DNA of 26,354 nt from JAABRU01 sp964534335 (GCA_964534335.1 CAZHPS010000027.1:1-26354); one strand, 5' to 3'; shown: positions 6,360-14,321, numbered from the stretch's first letter. A program made the numbers and translations. The notes: generated by a model from the letters alone, not told the origin.

Positions 6360-8417
6360 TTATGTGACGTTTGCTGTTAATTTTATATCGGTTTTTCTGA
6401 TTGCTGCCTTTAATGCTTCAGCTACAACTTTAGATCCTCTTCTTTCTCCGAAAACAGCTATGATAATTTCCTCTATATGCTTTATATCTTTTGACAAATT
6501 ATGAATCAACTGAATAAGGATATTTTCCAGTGCGGAAGTTTTGGAAAAACCGCCTGCTCCTGTTCCGAATAAGGGAAATGCAATAGTTTTCAATTCAAGT
6601 GCGCCTGCTTTTTTGATGCATGTGTCCACAACTTTCTTTATTACTTCAGCAGTCGGATAAAGATGTTTATCATAATCAATAACAACACAGTGAAAAACAT
6701 GCTTTGAATGTAATGATCCGGCAGAAGTAACTACAACATCACCATATTTCACCGGTATATGTTTTTGTGCCTCATCAAAAATTGATTCTCCTCCTTTTCG
6801 GCGAACACTCATTGACGTTCCTCCTCCCATTGTGAGCAGGTTATCATCAGAGGTGGCGATAATATCTGTTTTAAGATCGGTCAGATCGCCCAGATATATT
6901 TTTATTGATTTCCGATTGATGGTCAGTTGCGCGATAAAACATCCACCGGCTTCAGGCTGATTGATAATTTTTAATTCCGGATGATTATCGGATTCATTAA
7001 CCTGAAGGGATTTTGAATGTCTTGGATTTTTCCTGTAATATTCTATTGCTTTCCGGGTTACACAGACACCTTTCTCATCATTCAGTTCAAAATATCCTTT
7101 CGATATCAGTGAATCTGTAGCAACTTGAATGTTTCCTGAAAAATCAAGATGATTCAGTCTGAAAAAATCAGGATGATTCAGTCTGATCGATCTTTCAATT
7201 ATACTGTGTGTCCATTTGACATCAGGCTTATTTCTTAATTCATTCAGAACAGTCATTTCTGTTATCGAAAGATCGGAGATGTCTTTCTCACAGTGACTGT
7301 TTTTTGATTTAAAATAGTTCTCAACCCATTGGGGGAAATAATCTTTTTCCGATCTTTCCAGAACATGTGTGGGTACTTTTGGAAGTGTATCATTTATTTT
7401 TGTGACATCAGCAATCACATCAGAAGGCAAATCCCCGTCAAGCCAGTATCTGCCTGCTATCCTGTTTTCAGATTCTATTCTGAAAAATCCGCATCCGGAA
7501 AAGGATTTGTCAAACCATTCAAATCTGTAAAACAATGTGTTGTCTTTAAAATGAATATCATAATAATGGGCTTTTTTTCGGGCATTTTCATCGTAGCTGT
7601 AAACGATAAGCAGTTCGCCGCTGACAATACGGGCATAATATTTGACGGAAACAGTTCTGGCCAGCCATATACCTTCAAAAAATTCCAATTCTATGATTTT
7701 ATTTTGATTTTCTGCTATTTTTACTGGAGGATAAATATCCTCTTCAACAGACAGAGTATCATTTTGAACATTATGGGAAGGGGCAGGGGATTTTGCTGAA
7801 AGATTATCATGCTCTGTAATATTGGCATTATATGGTTCCCATATATTGACCGGCTTTTTTATCCCCTTGACAGAATGGTGTCCGTGATCATGCCATCTGA
7901 TTTTGCTGGAATCCACCCACCCGGAGGCATTGTCCTGAACAGATTCGGAACAGAGAATATGTCCGCCGTTTGCCAAACCCTCAATTCTTGCAGCCCGGTT
8001 GACAAATCTGCCGAAAATATCTTTGATGATTCCGCCGCTCTGTTCTTTGGCTATCTGCCCCATGTCTATTCCGATTCTGACTTTCAGAAAGGGTTTCAGC
8101 AGAGGCGCATTGAAGATGGCATCCTGGATGGCAACGGCGCATTCCACCGCATCCGATGGCTGGGAAAAGACCGCGAGAATACTGTCACCTATACTTTTGA
8201 TATGCAGTCCGCTGTATTCGGAAACAACAGGAAGCAGAATTGAATCATGCTTTTCCAGCAGTTCGGTATATCCCCTGTCGCCCAGATCCTCACGGAGACG
8301 GGTGGAGGATTCAATGTCGGTGAAAAAAATTGTCAGAACAGATGTATGAAACTTCCGTCTGTAATTATCAATCTTTTCCAGATCGTTTTTATCAATTTCC
8401 AGATTGTATGTTTCCAT
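6360..8417 (-). CDS. Class III adenylate cyclase fused to a C-terminal macro domain
   Basis: A 685-residue cytoplasmic protein. Residues 22-195 are a class III nucleotidyl cyclase domain with every key position present: metal-binding Asp34 (FFTDIESS) and Asp78 (KSIGDSI), adenine-selecting Lys74 and Asp133 (KDIFG), and transition-state Asn140 and Arg144 (VNRAAR). It should make cAMP. A polar linker (200-235) leads to a strand-rich region (245-340) I do not recognise, then a possible winged helix (385-465). Residues 505-675 form a macro domain: GDLTDLKTDII, a GGG loop (530-533), and PLFGTGAGGFSKTSA (615-629), the diphosphate-binding loop. Such domains bind or hydrolyse ADP-ribose derivatives. 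There are no membrane segments. A GGA lies three bases before the ATG. The pairing suggests cAMP output gated by an ADP-ribose-type ligand; that coupling is inference. Confidence 0.85.
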   Translation of the reverse strand: METYNLEIDKNDLEKIDNYRRKFHTSVLTIFFTDIESSTRLREDLGDRGYTELLEKHDSILLPVVSEYSGLHIKSIGDSILAVFSQPSDAVECAVAIQDAIFNAPLLKPFLKVRIGIDMGQIAKEQSGGIIKDIFGRFVNRAARIEGLANGGHILCSESVQDNASGWVDSSKIRWHDHGHHSVKGIKKPVNIWEPYNANITEHDNLSAKSPAPSHNVQNDTLSVEEDIYPPVKIAENQNKIIELEFFEGIWLARTVSVKYYARIVSGELLIVYSYDENARKKAHYYDIHFKDNTLFYRFEWFDKSFSGCGFFRIESENRIAGRYWLDGDLPSDVIADVTKINDTLPKVPTHVLERSEKDYFPQWVENYFKSKNSHCEKDISDLSITEMTVLNELRNKPDVKWTHSIIERSIRLNHPDFFRLNHLDFSGNIQVATDSLISKGYFELNDEKGVCVTRKAIEYYRKNPRHSKSLQVNESDNHPELKIINQPEAGGCFIAQLTINRKSIKIYLGDLTDLKTDIIATSDDNLLTMGGGTSMSVRRKGGESIFDEAQKHIPVKYGDVVVTSAGSLHSKHVFHCVVIDYDKHLYPTAEVIKKVVDTCIKKAGALELKTIAFPLFGTGAGGFSKTSALENILIQLIHNLSKDIKHIEEIIIAVFGERRGSKVVAEALKAAIRKTDIKLTANVT
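7141..7188 (-). repeat. 24-bp tandem duplication inside the cyclase-macro gene
   Basis: Two adjacent copies of AAATCAAGATGATTCAGTCT plus four bases, differing at a few positions, are in frame and give RLNHPDFF followed by RLNHLDFS (residues about 412-427) in the putative winged-helix region. Confidence 0.8.
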
Positions 8418-8525
8418 AAGTCCGTATCTCTTAACTGTTTTAAAACATAATCAGTGGTCTAACAATTTCAAATGATTTAAAATATTTTTTTATAACCGCT
8501 TCTGTTTTTTCTGCGAAAAACAGCC

Positions 8526-9656
8526 TCACCACGTCCCCCCCTTATCAACATATCCCTCAATCATCACATCCTCTCCGAAACGGAAAATATTCATATCCCG
8601 GATGGGAATGCTCTGGCGCATGAGTTCCGGCCCGGGGCCTTTGCATATGGGGAAGCCGTCATCCCCTCCCAGAATTTTCGGCGCATAGAAAAACATGATT
8701 TTATCCACAATCCTGGACTGCAAAGCAGATGCGATGACCCGGCTGCCGCCTTCAATTAGCAGACTGGTGATGCCGATATAACCCAGACGTCCCATGAGCA
8801 GTTTCAGATTGATTCTGCCGTCTTTCAAAGGGGCAGAGATGACCCGGACACCTTTGTCTTTGAGCCGTTTCTTTTTGTCGTCTGCAATGCCGTCCCCGGT
8901 TACGATAATGGTGTCTGCTTCAGACTGCAGATGCAGGACTTTGGCATTTTCAGAAATGGAAAGGCGGGTATCCAGAATAATCCGCGCTGGATCAGCACAT
9001 TTTTTGCCTTCCATTCGGGCAGTCAGACTGGGATCATCACTGACAACAGTTCCGATGCCCACCAGTATGCCGTCAGACCTGTGCCGGAGTTCATGAACAA
9101 AGGCTCTTGATTGTTCTCCGGAGACCCATTTGGAATCACCTGTGCGGGTGGCAATGCGGCCATCAAGCGTGGCAGCGCATTTAACTGTCACAAAAGGCTC
9201 TTTGGTGCGCACATATTTCACAAATGCCTCGTTGAGAACAAGTGCCTCTTTTTCGCACACACCGGTGGTCACGGATATGCCCTTTGCTCTCAGATAGTCA
9301 TTTCCGCCGCCTTTCACATCCGGATTGGGATCATTCATGGCAACAATCACGCGGTCGATGCGGCTTTCCAGAATTTTCTGCGTACAGGGTGGAGTGCGTC
9401 CGTAATGGTTGCAGGGTTCCAAAGTCACATACAGATCCGCACCGTTGGCAGATTCCCCCGCGTCATTGATGGCATTGACCTCCGCGTGGGGGCCTCCTGC
9501 AAACTCATGCCAGCCTCTGCCCACAATTCTGCCCTCTTTTACCACAACTGCGCCTACCATAGGATTCGGCGAGGTGTATCCCCGTCCTTTTTCAGCCAGT
9601 TCCAGCGCGGTTTTCATAAAAAAAATATCACTGCTCTGATGTGTGCTGTCCGTCAT
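8526..9656 (-). CDS. ribD: Bifunctional riboflavin biosynthesis deaminase/reductase RibD
   Basis: Catalyses the second and third steps of riboflavin synthesis: deamination of the diaminopyrimidine and NADPH-dependent reduction of the ribosyl chain. The 376 residues are normal. The N-terminal deaminase domain has the zinc site HAE (57-59) and PC...C (81-82, 91; LEPCNHYGRTPPC). The C-terminal reductase starts at about 153 (KEPFVTVKCAATLDGRIA), with SGEQSRAFVHELR and LIEGGSRV. The start at 9656 lies 29 bases inside nrdR, so the last two genes of the operon are tightly coupled; this start keeps the first helix seen in other RibD proteins. It is the last gene of the rpiB operon. The other rib genes, often next to ribD, are not in this window. 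Confidence 0.96.
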   Translation of the reverse strand: MTDSTHQSSDIFFMKTALELAEKGRGYTSPNPMVGAVVVKEGRIVGRGWHEFAGGPHAEVNAINDAGESANGADLYVTLEPCNHYGRTPPCTQKILESRIDRVIVAMNDPNPDVKGGGNDYLRAKGISVTTGVCEKEALVLNEAFVKYVRTKEPFVTVKCAATLDGRIATRTGDSKWVSGEQSRAFVHELRHRSDGILVGIGTVVSDDPSLTARMEGKKCADPARIILDTRLSISENAKVLHLQSEADTIIVTGDGIADDKKKRLKDKGVRVISAPLKDGRINLKLLMGRLGYIGITSLLIEGGSRVIASALQSRIVDKIMFFYAPKILGGDDGFPICKGPGPELMRQSIPIRDMNIFRFGEDVMIEGYVDKGGTW

Positions 9657-10158
9657 TTTCCCCGCATTCTTTCAACAGGCCGGAAGCCTGTTCCAATCTG
9701 TTTTTTTCTTTGCTGATAAGCTGCTGCAGTTCCATAACAAAATCATTCACATCCCTGAATTCCCGGTACACAGATGCAAAGCGCACATACGCGACCTCGT
9801 CAATCTGATGAAGCCGGGCCATGATTTTTTCCCCAATGACACTGGTGGGAATCTCCTTTTCCTCATTTTCCCGGAGATCCCTTTCCAGTTCATCCAGAAA
9901 ATCCTCTATCAGATGAATGCTGATATCCCGTTTTTCACATGCCTTCAGAATTCCCGCGCGCACCTTTTCCCTGGAGAAGATTTCCCTGCGTCCGTCTTTT
10001 TTGACAATCATGATCGGAATATCTTCCACATGCTCAAAGGTGGTAAAACGCCGCTGGCAGACCAGACATTCCCTGCGTCTGCGGATCGCGATTTCATCCC
10101 TGGTAAGCCGGGAATCAATCACCTTGTTGTCAATGGCTCCGCAGTAGGGACATTTCAT
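9628..10158 (-). CDS. nrdR: Transcriptional repressor NrdR
   Basis: Nucleotide-sensing repressor of ribonucleotide reductase genes. The 176-residue protein starts at the ATG at 10158 with the zinc ribbon MKCPYCG (Cys3, Cys6) and CLVCQRRFTT (Cys31, Cys34). The ATP-cone domain follows at about 49-139 (MIVKKDGRREIFSREKVRAG through AYVRFASVYREFRDV), which senses dATP/ATP. A short charged tail extends beyond the usual 150 residues. The frame is open upstream to 10404, but that part overlaps the dCMP deaminase gene and resembles nothing; the 10158 start forms a four-base ATGA overlap with that gene. Its place among deoxynucleotide and one-carbon genes fits its role. Confidence 0.95.
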   Translation of the reverse strand: MKCPYCGAIDNKVIDSRLTRDEIAIRRRRECLVCQRRFTTFEHVEDIPIMIVKKDGRREIFSREKVRAGILKACEKRDISIHLIEDFLDELERDLRENEEKEIPTSVIGEKIMARLHQIDEVAYVRFASVYREFRDVNDFVMELQQLISKEKNRLEQASGLLKECGENDGQHTSEQ

Positions 10159-10634
10159 GACTCTGATTCCTGAATTTTGGGATGGAATTCCATGACCTGC
10201 ACATTTGCTTCCCGGAACATTTCCATAGACATGGGATCTGCATAACCGGATCGGTACCAGATGGTTCTGATTCCCGCGTTGATGATCATTTTTGCACAGA
10301 TGGAGCAGGGAAGGTTGGTGCAGAAAAGAGAAGCGTCTTTGATGGAAACTCCGTGGTATGCTGCCTGAATAATCGCGTTCTGTTCCGCATGAATGCCCCG
10401 GCACAGTTCATGGCGCTGTCCTGAAGGCACGTTCTGTTTTTCCCGCATACATCCGGTTTCCGAACAATGGGCAATGCCGCTGGGAGCACCGTTGTATCCG
10501 GTTGCCAGCAATCGCTTATCCTTTACAATAACGGCTCCGACCGAACGCCGGATGCACGTGGATCGTCTGGCAACCAGATCAGTAATGTCCATAAAATACT
10601 CTTCCCACGTGGGACGGGGCTTTTTTTCAGACAT
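10155..10634 (-). CDS. Deoxycytidylate (dCMP) deaminase, ComEB family
   Basis: Converts dCMP to dUMP, supplying the precursor of dTMP. The 159-residue protein has the cytidine-deaminase zinc motif: HAEQNAI (His82, Glu84) and CTNLPCSICAKMI (Cys110, Cys113). The N-terminal part (WEEYFMDITDLVARRSTC, then GAVIVKDKRLLATGYNGAPS) is typical of bacterial dCMP deaminases; an internal Cys/His-rich insert (HCSETGC) may bind a second metal. It starts six bases after glyA and overlaps nrdR by ATGA. Adjacency to glyA makes sense: serine hydroxymethyltransferase supplies the methylene-tetrahydrofolate that thymidylate synthase uses on dUMP. Confidence 0.94.
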   Translation of the reverse strand: MSEKKPRPTWEEYFMDITDLVARRSTCIRRSVGAVIVKDKRLLATGYNGAPSGIAHCSETGCMREKQNVPSGQRHELCRGIHAEQNAIIQAAYHGVSIKDASLFCTNLPCSICAKMIINAGIRTIWYRSGYADPMSMEMFREANVQVMEFHPKIQESES

Positions 10635-10640
10635 GATCTG

Positions 10641-11903
10641 TCAGTCTCCGGACTGTCCTGAACCCTGATAAATGGGAAAGGCTTCGCACAGTTTTATCAC
10701 ATCAGCACGCACTTCACTGATGATCCCTTTGTCGTCAGGATTGCGCAGAACCCGGACAATAAAATCTGCGACCCGGATCATTTCCCCTGTTTTCATGCCC
10801 CGTGAAGTCAGAGCCGGGGTTCCGAGGCGGATGCCGCTGGTGATGCGGGGACTGAGGGTTTCAAAGGGAATGGCATTTTTATTGGCAGTAATTCCGGCTT
10901 CCTCCAGAATATGCTGGGCATCCTTTCCCGTGATCCCGATACTGCTCAGATCCGCGAGCATCATATGATTGTCGGTTCCGCCTGATACCAGATTCACGCT
11001 GTTTTCCGTCAGTCCTGCTGCCAGCGCAGCCGCGTTTTTAACCACATCCTTCTGGTATGTCCGAAATGCCTCTGTTGCAGCTTCCTTGAATGCCACTGCC
11101 TTGGCTGCAATAATGTGCATCAGTGGGCCACCCTGAATTCCCGGAAATATCTGACTGCTGATTTTTTTTCCATATTCCGCACGTGACAGAATCAGACCGC
11201 CTCTGGGACCTCTCAAAGTCTTATGGGTTGTGGATGTCACCACATCAGCAAAAGGCACGGGTGAGGGATGCAGTCCTGCAGCGACCAGTCCCGCTATATG
11301 TGCCATATCCACCATCAGATACGCGTTCACAGATTTGGCAATCTGTGAAAATGCCTCAAAATCAATGATCCGGGGATACGCGCTGGCTCCGGCCACAATC
11401 ATGCGGGGCCGGTGGGTTTGAGCCAGACGGGCAAGTTCTTCGTAATCAATGGTTCCGCTTTCCTTTTTCACACCGTAATGGATGAAATTGAAAAGTCTTC
11501 CGGAAAAACTGGCGGGGCTGCCGTGGGTCAGATGTCCGCCGTGTGCCAGATTCATGCCCAGAATGGTGTCGCCCGGATTCAGCAGGGCAAAATACACTGC
11601 CATATTGGCCTGGGAACCGGAATGTGGCTGCACATTGACATATTCCGCACCAAAAAGTTCCCTTGCCCGCGAGATCGCCAGCTTTTCAGCCACATCCACA
11701 AATTCGCATCCTCCGTAATAGCGTTCATCCGGATATCCTTCCGCGTATTTGTTGGTCAGCACACTTCCCTGCGCGGCCATCACAGCAGGGCTGGCAATAT
11801 TTTCAGACGCGATAAGTTCCAGAGTATACTGCTGCCGCGTCAGTTCATCTTTTATTGCTTTGGCAATTTCAGGATCCGTATTTTCTATGATTTGCAATCT
11901 CAT
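10641..11903 (-). CDS. glyA: Serine hydroxymethyltransferase
   Basis: PLP enzyme that interconverts serine and glycine while charging tetrahydrofolate with a one-carbon unit. The 420 residues are the normal length. Landmarks are LELIASENIASPAVM (28-42), NKYAEGYPDERYYGG (51-65), VNVQPHSGSQAN (89-100), LMVDMAHIAGLVAAG (196-210), the PLP-binding Lys228 in TSTTHKTLRGPRGG, and a C-terminal GIRLGTPALTSRGM. AGAGAGG precedes the ATG closely. It is the second gene of the operon, 12 bases after rpiB and six before the dCMP deaminase. Confidence 0.98.
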   Translation of the reverse strand: MRLQIIENTDPEIAKAIKDELTRQQYTLELIASENIASPAVMAAQGSVLTNKYAEGYPDERYYGGCEFVDVAEKLAISRARELFGAEYVNVQPHSGSQANMAVYFALLNPGDTILGMNLAHGGHLTHGSPASFSGRLFNFIHYGVKKESGTIDYEELARLAQTHRPRMIVAGASAYPRIIDFEAFSQIAKSVNAYLMVDMAHIAGLVAAGLHPSPVPFADVVTSTTHKTLRGPRGGLILSRAEYGKKISSQIFPGIQGGPLMHIIAAKAVAFKEAATEAFRTYQKDVVKNAAALAAGLTENSVNLVSGGTDNHMMLADLSSIGITGKDAQHILEEAGITANKNAIPFETLSPRITSGIRLGTPALTSRGMKTGEMIRVADFIVRVLRNPDDKGIISEVRADVIKLCEAFPIYQGSGQSGD

Positions 11904-11915
11904 ATCCTCTCTTTA

Positions 11916-12377
11916 TCAGACAATACATCCGAGTTTGTCAAATTTATCCAGTCTGGCCCGGTGTCTTCCGCCTTCAAACTGGGTGTGCAGCCAGGTTTTC
12001 ACGATTTCCGTGGCAAGCACATCCCCAATCACGCGGCCGCCCATGACCAGAATGTTGGCATCATTGTGTCTGCGGCTCATCATCGCAGAAAACAGATCAT
12101 TGCAAAGGGCAGCGCGGACAAGGGGATAACGGTTTGCCACCATGGACATGCCGATTCCGGTTCCGCAGATCAGGATACCTCTTTCAAAAACGCCTTTGGA
12201 AACAGCCAGTGCCACTTTGCTCCCAAAATCCGGATAATCCACAGAAGCCTCGCTGAAGGCTCCCGCATCTTCCACCCTTATCTTTTCTGTTTCTCCAAGC
12301 CAGATTCTGATTTTCTCTTTCAGTCCAAAGGCTGCATGGTCGCAGCCGATAATCACCGGTGCGCTGTTATCGATCAT
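11916..12377 (-). CDS. rpiB: Ribose 5-phosphate isomerase B
   Basis: Interconverts ribulose 5-phosphate and ribose 5-phosphate in the pentose phosphate pathway. The 153 residues match RpiB: IIGCDHAAFGLKEKI (Asp13, His14), the catalytic Cys71 in LICGTGIGMSMVANR, the phosphate-contacting SRRHNDANILVMGGR (101-115), and a C-terminal GRHRARLDKF. It is the first gene of the five-gene operon, with AGGA seven bases before the ATG. A small perfect hairpin (CCCTGC...GCAGGG) lies at 12390-12405 in the leader just before that site. The same gene order (rpiB, glyA, dCMP deaminase, nrdR, ribD) is, from general knowledge, common in deltaproteobacteria. Confidence 0.96.
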   Translation of the reverse strand: MIDNSAPVIIGCDHAAFGLKEKIRIWLGETEKIRVEDAGAFSEASVDYPDFGSKVALAVSKGVFERGILICGTGIGMSMVANRYPLVRAALCNDLFSAMMSRRHNDANILVMGGRVIGDVLATEIVKTWLHTQFEGGRHRARLDKFDKLGCIV

Positions 12378-12438
12378 ATCACATTCCTGCCCTGCATCCG
12401 CAGGGCTGTTAGGGTTATGTCATCAGGTATAACAAATT

Positions 12439-12467
12439 ATTATACATCTGAATGTCCGTATCTGCAA
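12439..12467 (-). promoter_or_regulatory. Promoter of the rpiB-glyA-dCMP deaminase-nrdR-ribD operon
   Basis: On the minus strand TTGCAG (-35) and TATAAT (-10, a perfect consensus) are separated by 17 bases, about 60 bases before the rpiB ATG. It is the only strong sigma-70-like site seen ahead of the operon. Confidence 0.75.
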
Positions 12468-12500
12468 GAAAAATATGAATACCTGCATACGGAATCCGGT

Positions 12501-13553
12501 TTAATAGGCCGAACGATCCGCTTTTGCGGAAGACGGATCCTCCTGTTTCACCGGAACCATTTCCATTTCTTCAATAACATGTTTATTCAGAAGGTTATCA
12601 AATTTCATATGAATGGAATAATCTGTAAACATATGATTGATCACTCCGGTAATGGTTCCGCTCTGTCTGGTTTCAACCTTTGACTGTCCCATGGGGAGCC
12701 GGAACCTGACATTCATTTTGCGTCCGAGGAGCATCAGCGCGTTCTTCCGGTTGGAGGTTGTGATAAAAAAAGAAAGTCCGCCTACCGAGATATCCGAAAG
12801 ATCCCCCTTAAATGCTTTGCCGACAGGTTTTCCCGCGGCATTCATCACCTGAAAAAGAATCGGGCCGCTGAGCCGCAGCCTTTTATGGGATCTCCGGTTG
12901 ATGCCTTTTTCCCGCAGCAGTTCCGCATCCTTGGACTGTTTGGCACAGTATGCCTCCAGCCGGGAGGCCAGAGAAGGCTGTTCTTCCCTCAGTTTGCTGA
13001 AGGTCTCCCTGTCCAGATAATTGAGTTCAGCGCGGGACATGGCAATCAGCGAAGTGGTGCATACGGAAATGGAAAAAAAAGTGTCGGCTCCGGCAATGGT
13101 TGCAGGCCCGATTTTGTTAATCAGCTTTTCCGTCCCCTTCTGACTGTAAACCAGTTTCAACTGCCCCCGATCAACAAACCAGAGTTTGTCATTTTTCTGT
13201 CCCTGCTCAAAGACCGTCTCATCTGTGTAAACCGTTTTCTTTTTCAGGCTGAAATAGAGAATATTGGTCTCCTCGGTGCTCAGCTTATCATAGAGTTCCT
13301 TCCATATTTCCATATGATTGCTGTCCACAGACTCGCTCTTTTCCTCTTCTATGATTTCCGCTGATTTGATAATCTCGGTCAAAGCCATTGAATCAATTTC
13401 AAAAAGTTTTTCCCGCAGGGAATCAGCCTTTGAGAAATCTTTTGCCCTGGCATATTTTACAATCAGGTCAAACAGGAGTTTGACGGCCTCTTCTGTTCTG
13501 TTCTGCGCAACATACTGATCGATAAGCTTTTCCTGTTTCAGAAAATCGTTCAT
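12501..13553 (-). CDS. CRP-like sensor domain joined to a PilZ (c-di-GMP-binding) domain
   Basis: A 350-residue soluble protein in three parts. Residues 1-60 are helical and TPR-like (RTEEAVKLLFDLIVKYARAK). Residues 90-205 form a cyclic-nucleotide-binding-like beta barrel (LSTEETNILYFSLKKKTVYT, EQGQKNDKLWFVDRGQLKLV). The phosphate cassette there (GADTFFSISVCTTSLIAMS) lacks the conserved Arg, so cAMP binding is doubtful. Residues 219-335 are a PilZ domain with both c-di-GMP motifs, RxxxR (Arg221-Arg225) and DxSxxG (Asp254, Ser256, Gly259). No DNA-binding or membrane part is present, so it probably acts by protein contact under c-di-GMP control. AAGGAG lies nine bases before the ATG. It is monocistronic; family A element A1 lies about 110 bases upstream. 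Confidence 0.88.
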   Translation of the reverse strand: MNDFLKQEKLIDQYVAQNRTEEAVKLLFDLIVKYARAKDFSKADSLREKLFEIDSMALTEIIKSAEIIEEEKSESVDSNHMEIWKELYDKLSTEETNILYFSLKKKTVYTDETVFEQGQKNDKLWFVDRGQLKLVYSQKGTEKLINKIGPATIAGADTFFSISVCTTSLIAMSRAELNYLDRETFSKLREEQPSLASRLEAYCAKQSKDAELLREKGINRRSHKRLRLSGPILFQVMNAAGKPVGKAFKGDLSDISVGGLSFFITTSNRKNALMLLGRKMNVRFRLPMGQSKVETRQSGTITGVINHMFTDYSIHMKFDNLLNKHVIEEMEMVPVKQEDPSSAKADRSAY

Positions 13554-13661
13554 GGTTCAGGGCTCCTTTGCTGAATGCTGTGAAGATATTTACAGTTCTG
13601 ATTCATTACACAAATTTTGCCTGCCACACACACCTTGACAAAAGATCTGCACTGGCATGTT

Positions 13662-13769
13662 TATAGTTCTTTTACCAACTTCTGTCCTCTGCAAAACCCG
13701 GTGGAGGAGTGCAGAATTTAAGCGGAGCGGTTTTCTGCACAGAGGACAGAAGTTGAGGAACATACTATA
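13662..13769 (+). repeat. Family A 108-bp inverted-repeat element, copy A1
   Basis: It begins TATAGTTCTTTTACCAACTT and ends with the near inverse (AAGTTGAGGAACATACTATA). The AACTTCTGTCCTCTG arms are perfectly inverted, so the whole element can fold into one long hairpin. The same 108-bp sequence with a handful of differences is at 22886. It is non-coding, and a flanking TA duplication is possible. It lies upstream of the PilZ gene. Confidence 0.82.
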
Positions 13770-13983
13770 ATTCCAAAGTTCTGATGTTCACCTGCAGGGG
13801 CGGATTCTGTACAGGACTGTCTGTTCCATGACATTGTACTTGCCCGACCCACTGCTTTTTCAATGGAATTAAGTATCCCGCCATTCCTATGTTTTTCCTA
13901 TTGTTTCATCCACCGGGCCGCATGAACTGAATCTTATCATCATTTCCTCCTTATGTTCTGGCGGTCTGTACTCCGCATCATTT

Positions 13984-14250
13984 CATACCAAATCGGGTAG
14001 TGGGTCAAATCCGTTGAGCTTAGCCTGACACCGGTGTCTGAAAAATCAGTAAGTATTGAAATTATTATAAAAAAAATTAAAAAGACAAATTATAATCCCG
14101 GAAGGGATGACATTATCAACCGATTTGACCCCTTTTCTCAAATCGTTTTCAAAGTTCGGGGAATGCCTCTTTTTTTTAACAGCGAAAGGCACGGACAGCA
14201 CGAAAAAACAGAATTTGGTATGCCCATGTTTTTAAAGCGAATTGGTATCA
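13984..14250 (-). repeat. Family C inverted-repeat element, copy C2, interrupted by D1
   Basis: From 14139 to 14250 it matches the reverse complement of C1 (16089-16217) along most of its length: TTCGGGGAATGCC, TTTTTTTTAAC, CACGGACAGCACG, then GGTATGCCCATGTTTT and AAAGCGAATTGGTAT. Its other end, ATACCAAATCG, is at 13985-13995, on the far side of element D1. CAAATCG occurs at both junctions. With A1 and D1 this accounts for much of the gene-free stretch 13554-14321; the remaining parts show nothing recognisable. Confidence 0.7.
14000..14132 (+). repeat. Family D inverted-repeat element, copy D1 (nested in C2)
   Basis: It opens GTGGGTCAAATCCGTTGA and closes with TCAACCGATTTGACCCC, an inverted repeat of the start with one mismatch over 15 bases. 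The interior (ATTATTATA, A-runs, AATCCCG, AGGGATGACATTATCAACCG) is shared with 17766-17897. An ORF from 14034 runs through it but is not a gene. Confidence 0.78.
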
Positions 14251-14321
14251 GCCAAAATTACAAATGTAAGGAACTCTTGATGAATTTAAATCAAAAGAAA
14301 GTTGCCAAAGCAGGGCTGATA

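Noticed and set aside
8502..8523. Hairpin CTGTTTTTTCTGCG...AAAAACAG past ribD as a terminator
   Set aside because: The stem is almost all A/T and no T run follows; it may be chance.
10159..10404. N-terminal extension of NrdR
   Set aside because: The extra 82 residues overlap the dCMP deaminase frame and resemble nothing; the zinc ribbon starts at 10158 with an ATGA overlap.
11412..12683. A 423-codon plus-strand open frame across glyA and rpiB
   Set aside because: It is antisense to two well-recognised genes, has no family motifs and no ribosome site; it is a shadow of their codon bias.
13635..13663. Plus-strand promoter TTGACA-17-TGTTTA before A1
   Set aside because: Weak -10 and no plus-strand gene downstream; noted only as context for the A element insertion.
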